Below are positions 1 through 9,083 of a stretch of 64,000 bases of DNA, in pieces. A model generated the notes under the pieces. That model was not told the origin of the DNA, did not search any database, and was given only the letters and a program-made list of their open reading frames with translations. The position numbers were made by a program, and so were the translations under genes. How positions within the stretch are numbered: the first letter of the stretch is position 1; each line of letters starts with the position of its first letter. The DNA comes from Saccharomonospora amisosensis (lineage in GTDB: Bacteria > Actinomycetota > Actinomycetes > Mycobacteriales > Pseudonocardiaceae): positions 3,596,001 to 3,660,000 of the forward strand of contig NZ_JAAOYM010000001.1 in assembly GCF_011761185.1 (NCBI RefSeq), given 5' to 3'.

Positions 1-180
1 GAAGGCGCGGTCGGCGATGATACGGGTGAAGTCGTTCACCCCACCGTTGCCCTCGGTCTTGCCGATGATGGCGATGACCCGGTCGGCCTCCAGCACGCGC
101 TCGTCGATCAGCTTGGCCAGCTCGCTCGCGTCGGCGACCGAGTGGATCGGCACCTTGCGTACTTCGATCGCGGGTGGCAT
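1..180 (-). CDS. Ring-opening amidohydrolase (barbiturase / cyanuric acid hydrolase family), N-terminal part
   Basis: Only the first 60 codons are in the window; the gene runs off the left edge. The start ATG (178-180) follows a GGAAGGAAG ribosome binding site. The protein begins [20 protein letters not shown] and contains the stretch [15 protein letters not shown], which I recognise as the N-terminal signature of the AtzD/barbiturase family. These zinc-containing enzymes open barbiturate to ureidomalonate or cyanurate to carboxybiuret. It lies 24 bp downstream of carbamate kinase, last in view of a long minus-strand catabolic operon. The uracil/xanthine-type permease and molybdenum hydroxylase upstream favour barbiturate over cyanurate, but that choice is inference. 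Confidence 0.85.
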   Translation of the reverse strand, partial: MPPAIEVRKVPIHSVADASELAKLIDERVLEADRVIAIIGKTEGNGGVNDFTRIIADRAF

Positions 181-204
181 GTCTGCTTCCTTCCTTTGAG
201 ATGT

Positions 205-1167
205 TCAGGCGGAACGCGCGCCGGTCTCGGCCGTGCCGGGAACGACATGGGTACCCACCGTGCCGTCGAGAGCGTCGGCCAACCGGTGCAGCGAGGTGAT
301 GATTCCGCTGCCCGCTGCCCGCTCGGCGAACCGGACGACCGCCTCAACCTTGGGGCCCATGGACCCTGCCGCGAAGGCGTGTTCCTCGGCGATCTCGCGC
401 AGTCGCGCGCTGCTGACTCGGCCGATCGGGGTAGCGGCGGGCGTTCCCCAACCCGCCACCACCGCCTCCACATCGGTGGCGATCACCAGCACGTCGGCGC
501 CGATCTGCTCGGCGAGCAGCGCGGCGGTGAGGTCCTTGTCGATGACGGCTTCCACACCGTGCAGGGTGCCGTCCTCGGCCCGCATCGTGGGAATCCCGCC
601 GCCGCCGGAGCACACCACGACGTAACCGGCCTCCAGCAGCGCTTCGGCCGCGGGCAGGTCCAGCGCCTGCCGTGGTCGCGGTGAGGCGACTACGCGCCGC
701 CAGCCACGTTGTGGCACCTCGACGAAGCGCTGCCCGTGCGCTTTCAGCTTCTCGGCCTCGGCTCGCGAAAGGTAACGCCCGATGGGCTTGCTGTAGGTGC
801 GCATACCCTCGTCGTCGGGATCGACGAGCGTTCGCGAGACCAGCGCCGCCGTCCGCCCGTCGAGCCCGCGCACCGACAGCGCCCGATCCAGCGCGTTCAG
901 CAAGAGCATGCCGATGGTGGCCTGCGTCTGCGCCCCACACCAGTCCAGCGGCACCGGGGCGACCACGCCGGCCGCGAGCTCGTTCTTGACAAGCAGGTTG
1001 CCCACCTGGGGCCCGTTGCCGTGGGTGAGCAGCACCTGGTGGCCCTCGGCGACCAGGTCCGCGATCGGCTCCGCCGCCTCGGTGATGGCCGCCCGCTGGT
1101 CCTGCGGGCGCGCCTGCCCGTCCGCGGCTGTCATGGCGTTGCCGCCGAGCGCGATCACGATCCGCAT
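205..1167 (-). CDS. arcC: Carbamate kinase
   Basis: A 320-residue amino-acid-kinase-fold enzyme that makes ATP, CO2 and NH3 from carbamoyl phosphate and ADP. It shows ALGGNAM near the N-terminus, THGNGPQVGNL at about residue 45, CSGGGGIPTM around 190, DKDLTAALLAEQIGADV around 220, and SMGPKVEA near the C-terminus. A longer in-frame reading begins at 1251, but the ATG at 1165-1167 starts exactly at the conserved first strand (MRIVIALGGNAM). No good Shine-Dalgarno precedes it. A TAGTGT hexamer 7 nt upstream could be a -10 box for leaderless transcription. The role here is probably catabolic, draining carbamoyl phosphate made by the transcarbamylase genes at 14725-18472. Confidence 0.92.
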   Translation of the reverse strand: MRIVIALGGNAMTAADGQARPQDQRAAITEAAEPIADLVAEGHQVLLTHGNGPQVGNLLVKNELAAGVVAPVPLDWCGAQTQATIGMLLLNALDRALSVRGLDGRTAALVSRTLVDPDDEGMRTYSKPIGRYLSRAEAEKLKAHGQRFVEVPQRGWRRVVASPRPRQALDLPAAEALLEAGYVVVCSGGGGIPTMRAEDGTLHGVEAVIDKDLTAALLAEQIGADVLVIATDVEAVVAGWGTPAATPIGRVSSARLREIAEEHAFAAGSMGPKVEAVVRFAERAAGSGIITSLHRLADALDGTVGTHVVPGTAETGARSA

Positions 1168-1198
1168 GGCTTCGACACTAGGGCTGCCGTCGCCCCCG

Positions 1199-1208
1199 AT
1201 CATTGGCA
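1199..1208 (-). promoter_or_regulatory. Candidate operator/activator site, motif TGCCAATGAT (copy 1)
   Basis: Read on the minus strand, TGCCAATGAT lies 31 nt upstream of the carbamate kinase ATG in the 99-bp gap after hyuB. The same 10-mer occurs upstream of hyuA (5394-5403), also in a gap of the same operon. A PucR site is one possibility; nothing in the sequence proves it. Confidence 0.3.
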
Positions 1209-1266
1209 AGTCCGCACAGCGAACCCGCCGATATCCGACAGAAGCTGCCATCGAGGTCGGCTCCCG

Positions 1267-3210
1267 TCAGTTCCGGTCGACGTCGGCGCCGGTTTGCCCG
1301 CCGCTGAGCCGCGCGTAGCCGGGTCCCCGGTCGAAGAACGCCGGCCCGTTCGTCTGGCCACGCATCCGGTCGCGGTGCCGCCGGGTGGCGGCCTCGTCGT
1401 AGCCGACCGTGTCGTCTTCCAGCGATCCGGTGAGCACCACCCCGTAGTCCGAAAGTGCGGCTGCCCAGGACACCTTGCGCCACACCACATCGCGGACAAC
1501 GAGTTCGGGATCGCGCTGCAGCGGGTCGCCCCAGCCTCCGCCACCCGTCGTGCGTATCCGGATCACCTCACCGGCCCGAACCGGTTCGGCGTCGGCCAGC
1601 GCGTCGACCTGCCGCTCGTTCGGCCCACCCGGGTCGATCGTCACGTCGAACGGCTTTCCAGCCTTGCCTCCCTTGACACCCCAACAGGACAGAATGGACC
1701 GATCGGCGATCGACATGAAATGCGCGTCGCGAAGCATCCGGATGTGCTTCTCGTAGCCCAGCCCGCCACGGAACTCTCCCGCGCCGCCCGAGTCGACCGC
1801 CAGTGACAGCTTCTCCACCAGGAACGGGAAGCGGGACTCCGTGAACTCCGTCGGCAGGTTCCGGGAATCCGGAACGACATGGATGGTGTCCTCGCCGTCG
1901 GCGTAGGGCCTGCCGCCCGAACCGCCGCCGAGCACCTCCCGCATCAGGTAGGGCCGCCCCTCACGGTCCTGCCCGTACACGCCGGTGTATCGGATCGTCT
2001 CCTGGTCAGCGGGCATGTCACCGTCCACCGCCTTGGCCACCACCCCGGCCAGCACCCCGAGCAACCGCAGGATGACGAACGTTCGCGCGTTGGTCGGCGC
2101 CGGGAACACCGGCGTCAGCAGCGTCCCTGGCGGCGGGAACCGCATCTCGATCAACGGCACGATGCCCTCGTTGACGTCCAGTTCGGCCATCCGCTCCGGG
2201 GTGTCGGCCAGGTTGCGCAGGATCGGGGCGAGCCACTTCTTCAGAAACACCCCGTCGGAGTAGTCGCCACAGTGGTTGATGGGACCCTTCGCCTGCGGTG
2301 AGGTGCCCGCGAAGTCGATGATCAGCCGCTCGCCCTCCGGGTCGTCGGGCGCGGTCCTCGTCAGGGTGATCCGCTGCCGGTGCAGCTTGGGCTCCTCCAC
2401 GCCGTCGTGCTCGGCGTAGTCCTCCCACACCCAGGAACCGACCGGGATCTTGGAGAGGATCTCGCGCCGGTAGGTCTGGGTCGTGCGGTCGATGACGGCG
2501 TCGAAGCAGGCCTCCACGGTGTCGCGGCCGTAGCGGTCGAACAACTCGCCCAGCCTGCGGGCCCCCATCAGGCAGGCCGCGCACTCGGCGTCGAGGTCGG
2601 CCGCCAACGACTCGGGCATGCGCGAGTTCCTCGTCATGATGGAAAGCGCCGCGCGGTTGGGTTCGCCCTGCTCCCACAACCGGATCGGCGGCACCATGAG
2701 GCCTTCCTCGAACACGCTGGTGGCCTGGCTCGGCATCGAGCCGGGCACCGCGCCACCGATGTCGTCGTGGTGGCCGAACGCCTGCACGAACGCCACCACC
2801 TGTGGCCCGGAACCGCTGTCGTGGAAGACGGGCACTGTCACGCACAGGTCGGGCAGGTGGCCGATCCCGCCCTCGGAGCGGTAGACGTCGTTGTGGAAGA
2901 ACACATCGCCCGGCTTCATCTCCTCCAGCGGAAAGTCACGTGCCACCGGATGCACCAGCGCGCTGTAGGACCGGCCGGTCAGCTTGCGCAGCAGCCGGTC
3001 GTGGATGCCTGCCCGGAAGTCGTGCGCGTCGCGGATCATCGGACTGCGTGAGGTCCGCGCGATCGCGGTCTCCACCTCCGTCTCCACCGAGGCGAGACTG
3101 CCCTGCACGATCTCGACCAGCACCGGGTCGGCGCTCGCGCCCGCGTCCGACGTCAGGGTGCCGAACGGGAACCGGGTCGGTGCTCTGCGGCTGTCGGTGG
3201 TGGTGTTCAT
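1267..3210 (-). CDS. hyuB: Hydantoinase B / N-methylhydantoinase beta-subunit family protein
   Basis: A 647-residue HyuB-family protein, partner of the HyuA-type ATPase subunit. The family includes ATP-dependent N-methylhydantoinases, 5-oxoprolinase halves and acetone carboxylase subunits, so the substrate cannot be assigned from sequence. Typical features are PGDVFFHNDVYRSEGGIGH (around residue 100), FGHHDDIGG, INHCGDYSDG and the glycine-rich C-terminal TTGGGGWGDPLQRDPE. The ATG at 3208-3210 overlaps the hyuA stop by 4 bp. A much longer open frame continues upstream through hyuA but is only a shadow. In this operon the pair may act on a cyclic or open-chain ureide related to barbiturate. Confidence 0.85.
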   Translation of the reverse strand: MNTTTDSRRAPTRFPFGTLTSDAGASADPVLVEIVQGSLASVETEVETAIARTSRSPMIRDAHDFRAGIHDRLLRKLTGRSYSALVHPVARDFPLEEMKPGDVFFHNDVYRSEGGIGHLPDLCVTVPVFHDSGSGPQVVAFVQAFGHHDDIGGAVPGSMPSQATSVFEEGLMVPPIRLWEQGEPNRAALSIMTRNSRMPESLAADLDAECAACLMGARRLGELFDRYGRDTVEACFDAVIDRTTQTYRREILSKIPVGSWVWEDYAEHDGVEEPKLHRQRITLTRTAPDDPEGERLIIDFAGTSPQAKGPINHCGDYSDGVFLKKWLAPILRNLADTPERMAELDVNEGIVPLIEMRFPPPGTLLTPVFPAPTNARTFVILRLLGVLAGVVAKAVDGDMPADQETIRYTGVYGQDREGRPYLMREVLGGGSGGRPYADGEDTIHVVPDSRNLPTEFTESRFPFLVEKLSLAVDSGGAGEFRGGLGYEKHIRMLRDAHFMSIADRSILSCWGVKGGKAGKPFDVTIDPGGPNERQVDALADAEPVRAGEVIRIRTTGGGGWGDPLQRDPELVVRDVVWRKVSWAAALSDYGVVLTGSLEDDTVGYDEAATRRHRDRMRGQTNGPAFFDRGPGYARLSGGQTGADVDRN

Positions 3211-5330
3211 GCCTGCCCCTCCCGGGTCACGATGATGTTGAGGTACTGGTCGATGCGGGCGGTGAAGCCGGGGTGCAGCGGTACCGTCGCGCCGAACTCC
3301 TCCACGATCGCGGGACCGGAGACGACCTGCCCCGGCCGCAGGTCCGGCCGCCAGTAGACGGGCGTGTCGAGGTAGCCCTGCCCGGCGTCGAAGCACACTC
3401 CTCGCCGGGAGCGTTCCTCGGGCACGCCGACGTCGGCGGCGATCTCGTGTGCCACCAACCGTGGCCGCCGGATGGCGCCGACCCCGGCGACACGCAGGTT
3501 GACCCACTCGACCTGCTGGCTGCGGTCGGTGGCGAAGTCGTAGCCGTACAGCGCGCGGTGCTCGACGTGGAAGCGGCGGGCGACCTCCTCGATCAGCGCC
3601 TCGTCGACCGGCCCTTCCGGCACGGGTACCCGGACCTCGAAGGCCTGCCCGAAGTAGCGAACGTCGGCGGTGCGCACGAACTGGTGCTCGGCCTCGGCGA
3701 AGCCCTCCTTGAGCAGCGCCGCCCGTGCCTGCTCGGTGAGTTCGGCGTACACGGTGGACAGTGCATCGGGGGTGAGGGCTTCCTGCAGGCACACGTGGGT
3801 TCGCACATAGTCGTTCTTCACGTCCACGGTGAGCAGGCCGAAAGCCGAGACGTTGCCGGGGTTCGGCGGAACCAGCACTGCGGGCAGGTTCAGGATGTCG
3901 ACGAGCCTGCACAGCAGCAGCGAGCCCGAGCCACCGAACGTGGTGAGGGTGAAGTCGCGGACGTCGAGCCCGCGTTTGACGGTGATCTGCCGCAGCGCGT
4001 TGGCCTGGTTCCAGGCGGAGATCTCCAGCACGCCGGTGGCGCACTGCTCCACCGTGAGCCCCAGTTTGTCCGCCAGCGCCCGCAGCCCGGCGCGGGCGGC
4101 CTCGACGTCGAGCGGGATCTCCCCTCCGAGCAGGTGTGCTGGGATGCGGCCGAGCACCACGTGGGCGTCGGTGACGGTCACGTCGGTGCCACCCTTGAGG
4201 TAGCACAGCGGCCCTGGGTCGGCCCCCGCCGAGTGTGGGCCGACCTTGAGGTTGCCCTCGGGGGCGAGCCAGGCGATCGAACCGCCGCCCGCGCCGACCG
4301 TCGCCACGTCGATCATCGGGATCTTGCACGGGTAGACCCCGACGCTGCCCTCGGTGGTCAGGGTCGGTTCGCCGTCGATGACGACCGAGACATCGGTGGA
4401 GGTGCCGCCGCCGTCGCAGGTGACCACCTTGTGGAAGCCCGCCGTCTGCGCGATGAGTGCCGCACCGAGCGCACCAGCGGCGGGACCGGACAACACTGTG
4501 GTGATCGGCTGGTGCACCACTTCGTCGGCGCTCAGCACGCCACCGTTGGACTTCATCACGTACAGTGGCGGGCCGGCCTCGCCCTCGGAGGCGGCGTAGG
4601 TGTCCAGCCTGGTCTTGATGTTGTTGACATATCGGGACAGCTTCGGCTTCACCGCCGCGTCCACGAGCGTGGTCATCGACCTCTCGTACTCGCGGTACTC
4701 ACGCAGCACCTGCGACGACACCGACACCACAGCGTCGGGGTGCTCCTCGGCCAGAACGGCCCGCATCCGTTCCTCGTGCTCGGGATTGGCGTAGGCGTGC
4801 AGGAAGCACACGCCGATCGCCTCGATCCCGCGCGCCCGAAACCAGCGAGCGACCTCACGGGCCGCCGACTCGTCGAAGGGCCGGATTTCCGCGCCGGTGT
4901 GGTCGAGCCTGCCCGGCACCGAACGCACCAGATGACGCGGGACGATCCGCTCCGGCTTGACCCAGAAGTAGGAGTTCCCGTAGCCGTCCGGCACGCTCTG
5001 CCTGGCGATCTCCAGTACCGCCTCGTAGCCCTCGGTGGTGATGAACCCGAGCTTGTCGACCTTGCCCTCAAGCAGCTGGTTGGTGGCCACCGTGGTGCCG
5101 TGGCTGACAGCGCTGATCGCGGCGCCCTGATCCGGGTGACCCAGTTCTTCCAGGCCATTCAGTATGGCCAGCACCTTCTCGATGCCCGTCATGAACCCGT
5201 CCGCCGGATTGTCCGGTGTGGACGGTGTCTTGGTGACGGTCAACTTACCGGTCGCCTCGTCGAAGGCGACCACGTCGGTGAAGGTGCCCCCGGTATCCAT
5301 CCCGATACGGATGCGGCGCTGCTCACTCAT
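3207..5330 (-). CDS. hyuA: Hydantoinase A / N-methylhydantoinase alpha-subunit family protein
   Basis: A 707-residue HyuA-type subunit with an actin/hexokinase-like ATPase fold. The phosphate-1 motif GMDTGGTFTDVVAFD is at residues 10-24, SHGTTVATNQLLEGK around 75, and the second phosphate motif CDGGGTSTDVSVV around 300. It is expected to activate a cyclic amide or urea-type substrate with ATP for its HyuB partner, which starts in the 4-bp overlap at its stop codon. It is the first gene after a 206-bp gap, so it may have its own promoter. No strong Shine-Dalgarno precedes the ATG, and a TGCCAATGAT motif lies 63 nt upstream. Confidence 0.88.
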   Translation of the reverse strand: MSEQRRIRIGMDTGGTFTDVVAFDEATGKLTVTKTPSTPDNPADGFMTGIEKVLAILNGLEELGHPDQGAAISAVSHGTTVATNQLLEGKVDKLGFITTEGYEAVLEIARQSVPDGYGNSYFWVKPERIVPRHLVRSVPGRLDHTGAEIRPFDESAAREVARWFRARGIEAIGVCFLHAYANPEHEERMRAVLAEEHPDAVVSVSSQVLREYREYERSMTTLVDAAVKPKLSRYVNNIKTRLDTYAASEGEAGPPLYVMKSNGGVLSADEVVHQPITTVLSGPAAGALGAALIAQTAGFHKVVTCDGGGTSTDVSVVIDGEPTLTTEGSVGVYPCKIPMIDVATVGAGGGSIAWLAPEGNLKVGPHSAGADPGPLCYLKGGTDVTVTDAHVVLGRIPAHLLGGEIPLDVEAARAGLRALADKLGLTVEQCATGVLEISAWNQANALRQITVKRGLDVRDFTLTTFGGSGSLLLCRLVDILNLPAVLVPPNPGNVSAFGLLTVDVKNDYVRTHVCLQEALTPDALSTVYAELTEQARAALLKEGFAEAEHQFVRTADVRYFGQAFEVRVPVPEGPVDEALIEEVARRFHVEHRALYGYDFATDRSQQVEWVNLRVAGVGAIRRPRLVAHEIAADVGVPEERSRRGVCFDAGQGYLDTPVYWRPDLRPGQVVSGPAIVEEFGATVPLHPGFTARIDQYLNIIVTREGQA

Positions 5331-5393
5331 GCAGCAGATTCAAACCTGCCCAGCCACCTCCGACTATGGCACTATCTCCCATCGAGAGGGCGA

Positions 5394-5403
5394 ATCATTG
5401 GCA
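5394..5403 (-). promoter_or_regulatory. Candidate operator/activator site, motif TGCCAATGAT (copy 2)
   Basis: Identical 10-mer to 1199-1208, here in the gap between the CoxG-like gene and hyuA, 63 nt upstream of the hyuA ATG. The position is compatible with a regulator site upstream of a -35 region. No convincing -35/-10 pair could be fixed. Confidence 0.3.
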
Positions 5404-5536
5404 TACCCTGCCGAACTGACCGGGTTTGGCTCTGCTGCGGCAGGCCACCCGTCGCCGCCTGTACTAACGTCCGCGAAACGACGTGCGCCACCGCCGGACC
5501 GTGCCGGCGGCGGCGCGAGCCTGGAGTCGATGCGTG

Positions 5537-6172
5537 CTACCCCCGGCACCTCCTGCCTGCCAACGAGCCCGCGAACACTCCGAGCAACACCAGCCCCGCA
5601 CCGAGTGCCACACCTTTGAGGAACGACTCCGGCTCCGCCGCCGCCGGTGCGGGCGCGGTGAACACCGTGGAGCCCGGGGAGACGAGCTGCCCCGGCTCGC
5701 TGACCGCCTCCGCCGGTGCCCCGCGCTGCTCGGTGCCCGCCAGCACACCGTCCACGGCGTTGAAGAACTCACCGGCCAACCGCTTGCTGACCGAGGTCAG
5801 CATCCGCTGGCCTACGCCGCCGATCATCCCGCCGACCACGGCGTCGGCGTCGTAGGACAGCGAGGTGGTGCCGTCGGGATTGTCCGCGAAAGCCACCTTG
5901 ACGTCCGCGCTGATCGTGCCGGGGGCACCCGTGCCCTGTGCCGACAGCACCAGCGACCGGTGCGGGTCCAGATCACGCAGGCTGCAGGCGCCCGCGTAGG
6001 TCCCCTTGATGGAAGCGACACCGGCCGTGACGGTCATCGAGTAGGAGTTCTCCCCCGTCGTTTCCAGCCGCTCACAGCCGGGGATGGTGCGGACCAGCAC
6101 CGCCGGGTCCAGCAACGCGTCCCAGACCTGCTTGACCGGGGCGTTCAGGGTGGCCTGTCCGGCGATTCTCAT
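5537..6172 (-). CDS. CoxG-like SRPBCC protein with C-terminal membrane anchor
   Basis: A 211-residue protein of the CoxG (CO dehydrogenase subunit G) branch of the SRPBCC superfamily. The N-terminus (MRIAGQATLNAPVKQVWDAL, then PGCERLE) is characteristic. A Pro/Ala-rich linker leads to a hydrophobic helix at about residues 183-205 followed by RRCRG, so it is probably held at the inner face of the membrane. CoxG-type proteins are linked to recruiting molybdenum hydroxylases to the membrane. Its ATG overlaps the stop of the molybdopterin subunit gene by 4 bp, so it is translationally coupled to that enzyme. A paralogue sits in the second molybdenum hydroxylase cluster at 21432-22121. Confidence 0.85.
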   Translation of the reverse strand: MRIAGQATLNAPVKQVWDALLDPAVLVRTIPGCERLETTGENSYSMTVTAGVASIKGTYAGACSLRDLDPHRSLVLSAQGTGAPGTISADVKVAFADNPDGTTSLSYDADAVVGGMIGGVGQRMLTSVSKRLAGEFFNAVDGVLAGTEQRGAPAEAVSEPGQLVSPGSTVFTAPAPAAAEPESFLKGVALGAGLVLLGVFAGSLAGRRCRG

Positions 6173-8559
6173 GACGTGGTGCGTCCTTCCTTATGGCGAA
6201 GCCGAAGGTGATACAGCTCCGAAGGCGAGATGGGCATCGAGGTGATCGGCAGCCCCTCGGCGTCCTCGATCGCGGAGGCGAACACCGCCGAGCACGGGAT
6301 CACTCCCGCCTCCCCCGCGCCCTTGATGCCGAGCGGGTTGAGCGGTGATGGGGTTTCCAGGTGGTCGATGTCGATGGACTCCGGGACCTCGGTGACGAAC
6401 GGCATCAGGAAGTCCATGAACGACGCGTTAAGCAACTGCCCCGAGGAGTCGTAGGCCATCCGCTCGTACAGCGCGCCGCCGACCCCCTGCGCGACGCCGC
6501 CGTGAATCTGCCCCTCCACGATCATCGGGTTGATCAGCGTGCCGCAGTCGTGCACCACCGCGTATCGCAGGATGCGGATCTCGGCGGTGTCGGGGTCGGT
6601 CTCCACGATCGCGGCGTGCATGCCGTTGGCGAACGTGGACTGTTGCGGCGAGTAGAAGTCGGCGCCCTCCAGACCGGGCTGGTCGTCCTCGGCGATCGGC
6701 GGCCGGTCGGCGTTGCCGACGGAGAACTGCGTCGCCGCCTTGGACGCCTCGTCGAAGGCATACCGCAACGGGTTGGAGAGCACGGCAACCGTGCCGAGCT
6801 CCATCCGCGAATCCGGCGCGCCCTTCACCCGCACCACCCCGTCGACGAGCTCCAGGTCGTCGACCGACGCCTCCAGCGCCTCCGCCGCGATGCGCAACGC
6901 CTTGGCCTTCACCTTGCGCGCCGCCAGCGCGGCCGCCGAGCCACTCATCACCGCCGCACGCGAGGCGAAGGTGCCCACCGCGTAGGGCATCCGGCGGGTG
7001 TCGCCGGTGACGACCTCGACGTCCTCGAACGGCACGCCCAGCTCGTCGGCCACCACCTGCGCGAACGCGGTGTGGTGTCCCTGCCCCTGCGAGGTCAGTC
7101 CAATAGCGACCTTGACCTTGCCCGACGTCTCGACCTGGATGTGCGCGCCCTCGTACGGCCCGACACCCGTGCCCTCGACGTAACAGGCGAGGCCGATGCC
7201 GACCCTGCGCCCCCGCGCGCGCAGCTCGTCCCTCATGGCTTCGAAGTCGTCCCAGCCGATGAGCTTCTTCAGCTTCTCCAGCGAGGCGGGGAAATCGCCG
7301 GAGTCGTAACGCAGCGGCCTTCCGTCCTGAAAGGTCAGTCCGTGGTCGTAGGGGAACTCGTCCGGCTGGATGAAGTTGACGGCACGCACCTCGGCGCGGT
7401 CCTTGCCGAGGTGCGCCGCGATCGCGTCCATCGTCCGCTCCATCACGTACACCCCCTGCGGCCTGCCCGCGCCGCGGTAAGGCGTCACGACCACCGTGTT
7501 GGTGTAGAGGCTTTCAAACACCACGCGATAGTTGTGCGGCTTGTACGGCCCCAGCAGTTGGGTTGACGTGATGATGGGAACGATCAGCCCGTATGGCGTG
7601 TAGGCGCCGTGATCGTGCCAGAACCGCACGGAAAGTCCCCGCAACCGGCCCTCGTCGTCGAACCCGACCTCGACCTCGTGGTGCTGGCCACGCTCGTGCG
7701 CCGAGGAGATGAAGTGCTCGCGGCGGTCCTCGGTGAACTTCACCGGCTGCCCCAGCGCCATCGCGGCCATCGGCACCAGTAGTTCCTCCGGCCAGGGATG
7801 CAGGATCTTCACGCCGAACCCGCCGCCGACATCGGGGGTGATCACATCCACCTGTGCCAGGTCAAGACCCAGTTTCGCCGCGACCGCCGCACGTACCCCG
7901 GTGGAGGTCTGGGTCGAGCTCCACACCTGGAGCCTGCGCGCATCGGTGTCCCACCTGGCCACCGTGCCGCGGCCTTCGAGCGGCATCGACGCGCTGCGCT
8001 CGATGTCAAGTTCGAGGGTGAGCCGGTGCGGGGCCGCCTCGATCGCCGCGCCGGCGTCACCCACCGACTGCTCCATCCTGGCCGCCACGTTGCCCGGCAC
8101 GTCCGGATGCACCAGATGCTCGGCGGCACGCGCCGCCTCCACCCCCACCACCGGCGGCAGCGGCTCGTAGCTGACCCTGATCCGCGAAACGGCATCCTCC
8201 GCGATGTAGCGGTCGCGGGCCACCACGAAGGCGATCGCCTCGCCGACATGGTTCACCTCGTCCTTGGCCAGCGCGTACTGCGCGCGGCCGTGGGTGAGTG
8301 TCGGGTGTGGAATGAGCACCGGCAGCGGTTGCGCCATCGGCCCGGTCAGGTCCTCGTAGGTGTAGACCGCGACGACGCCGTCGATGTCAAGAACCGGGTC
8401 GACGTCGATGTCGACGATGCGCGCGTGCGCGTGCGGGCTGCGCAGCACGGCGGCTTCCAACGCACCGGGCAGCAGGTCGTCGACGTACTGCCCGTTTCCC
8501 GTGACCAGCCGGTCGTCCTCGACCCTGCGGACCTTCTCCCCCATCATCCGCGTGGTCAC
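6169..8559 (-). CDS. Molybdenum hydroxylase large (molybdopterin-binding) subunit, xanthine dehydrogenase/CO-DH family
   Basis: A 796-residue catalytic subunit binding molybdenum cytosine dinucleotide cofactor. Recognisable stretches are the N-terminal RRVEDDRLVTGNGQYVDD, VITPDVGGGFGVKI around residue 245, the active-site loop PYRGAGRPQGVYVMERTMD around 360, and GIKGAGEAGVIP near the C-terminus with the expected catalytic Glu. The loop is PYRGAGR, so it is not form I CO dehydrogenase (AYXCSFR). The start is GTG, overlapping the stop of the 2Fe-2S subunit (GTGA at 8556-8559). With a nucleobase permease and a barbiturase in the same operon, uracil/thymine or a purine is the most likely substrate, by inference. 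Confidence 0.9.
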   Translation of the reverse strand: MTTRMMGEKVRRVEDDRLVTGNGQYVDDLLPGALEAAVLRSPHAHARIVDIDVDPVLDIDGVVAVYTYEDLTGPMAQPLPVLIPHPTLTHGRAQYALAKDEVNHVGEAIAFVVARDRYIAEDAVSRIRVSYEPLPPVVGVEAARAAEHLVHPDVPGNVAARMEQSVGDAGAAIEAAPHRLTLELDIERSASMPLEGRGTVARWDTDARRLQVWSSTQTSTGVRAAVAAKLGLDLAQVDVITPDVGGGFGVKILHPWPEELLVPMAAMALGQPVKFTEDRREHFISSAHERGQHHEVEVGFDDEGRLRGLSVRFWHDHGAYTPYGLIVPIITSTQLLGPYKPHNYRVVFESLYTNTVVVTPYRGAGRPQGVYVMERTMDAIAAHLGKDRAEVRAVNFIQPDEFPYDHGLTFQDGRPLRYDSGDFPASLEKLKKLIGWDDFEAMRDELRARGRRVGIGLACYVEGTGVGPYEGAHIQVETSGKVKVAIGLTSQGQGHHTAFAQVVADELGVPFEDVEVVTGDTRRMPYAVGTFASRAAVMSGSAAALAARKVKAKALRIAAEALEASVDDLELVDGVVRVKGAPDSRMELGTVAVLSNPLRYAFDEASKAATQFSVGNADRPPIAEDDQPGLEGADFYSPQQSTFANGMHAAIVETDPDTAEIRILRYAVVHDCGTLINPMIVEGQIHGGVAQGVGGALYERMAYDSSGQLLNASFMDFLMPFVTEVPESIDIDHLETPSPLNPLGIKGAGEAGVIPCSAVFASAIEDAEGLPITSMPISPSELYHLRLRHKEGRTTS

Positions 8560-9083
8560 TTCAGCTCCTCATTCCCGTCGCCGGTGCCCTCCGCCAACTC
8601 GGCGGCCCGGCCCACCGCGGCGACGATGTTCTGGTATCCGGTACAGCGGCACAGGTTTCCGGCGATCATCTGCCTGGCCTCCTCCGTTGTCGGGCGCGGA
8701 TTCTGCGCCAGCCCCGCCGTGATCGTGGTGAGAAACCCCGGGGTACAGAACCCGCACTGCAACCCGTGGCACTCCTTGAACGCTCGCTGCACCGGACCGA
8801 GTGAGCCGTCCGGCTCGGTGAGTCCTTCCACGGTGGTGATCCGGTAGTCCTGCGCGGAGACCGCGAGCAACAGGCACGACCGCATCGGCCTGCCGTCGAC
8901 GAGCACGGTGCACGCGCCGCACACCCCGTGCTCGCATCCGACGTGCGTACCGGTCAGCCGCAGGTCGTGCCGCAGGACATCGCTGAGCAGCCTTCTCGCG
9001 GGCACGGACACCTGCCGGATGACTCCGTTGACATGCAACGAGATGTCGTAGGTCTGCTCGCTGATACGACTACCTTCGTTCAT
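8556..9083 (-). CDS. Molybdenum hydroxylase 2Fe-2S subunit, start codon supplied by an IS110 element
   Basis: A 175-residue subunit with a plant-type [2Fe-2S] domain (GCEHGVCGAC, Cys 50, 55, 58, then Cys 70) and an alpha-helical [2Fe-2S] domain (CGFCTPG and CRCTGYQN). It passes electrons between the Mo centre and FAD. The present ATG and its ribosome binding site (GGAGGT, 7 nt upstream) lie inside the IS110 element, so MNEGSRI is IS-encoded. Removing the element restores GTG AGC GAG CAG overlapping the stop of the FAD subunit gene (GTGA), the pattern used throughout this operon. The insertion therefore exchanged the first codon for seven new ones and kept the frame. Confidence 0.9.
   Translation of the reverse strand: MNEGSRISEQTYDISLHVNGVIRQVSVPARRLLSDVLRHDLRLTGTHVGCEHGVCGACTVLVDGRPMRSCLLLAVSAQDYRITTVEGLTEPDGSLGPVQRAFKECHGLQCGFCTPGFLTTITAGLAQNPRPTTEEARQMIAGNLCRCTGYQNIVAAVGRAAELAEGTGDGNEELK

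Noticed and set aside
3211-4329. Upstream extension of hyuB in the same frame, giving a 1020-codon reading
   Set aside because: It overlaps hyuA and is Arg/Pro-rich shadow sequence; the real start at 3210 has a 4-bp overlap with hyuA and family-like N-terminus.
9056-9060. GCTCG at the left edge taken as part of the IS because both copies share it
   Set aside because: Treating it as target sequence gives a reconstructed GTG start in frame with the 2Fe-2S gene and agrees with the guide in the bridge RNA; treating it as IS gives a broken frame.
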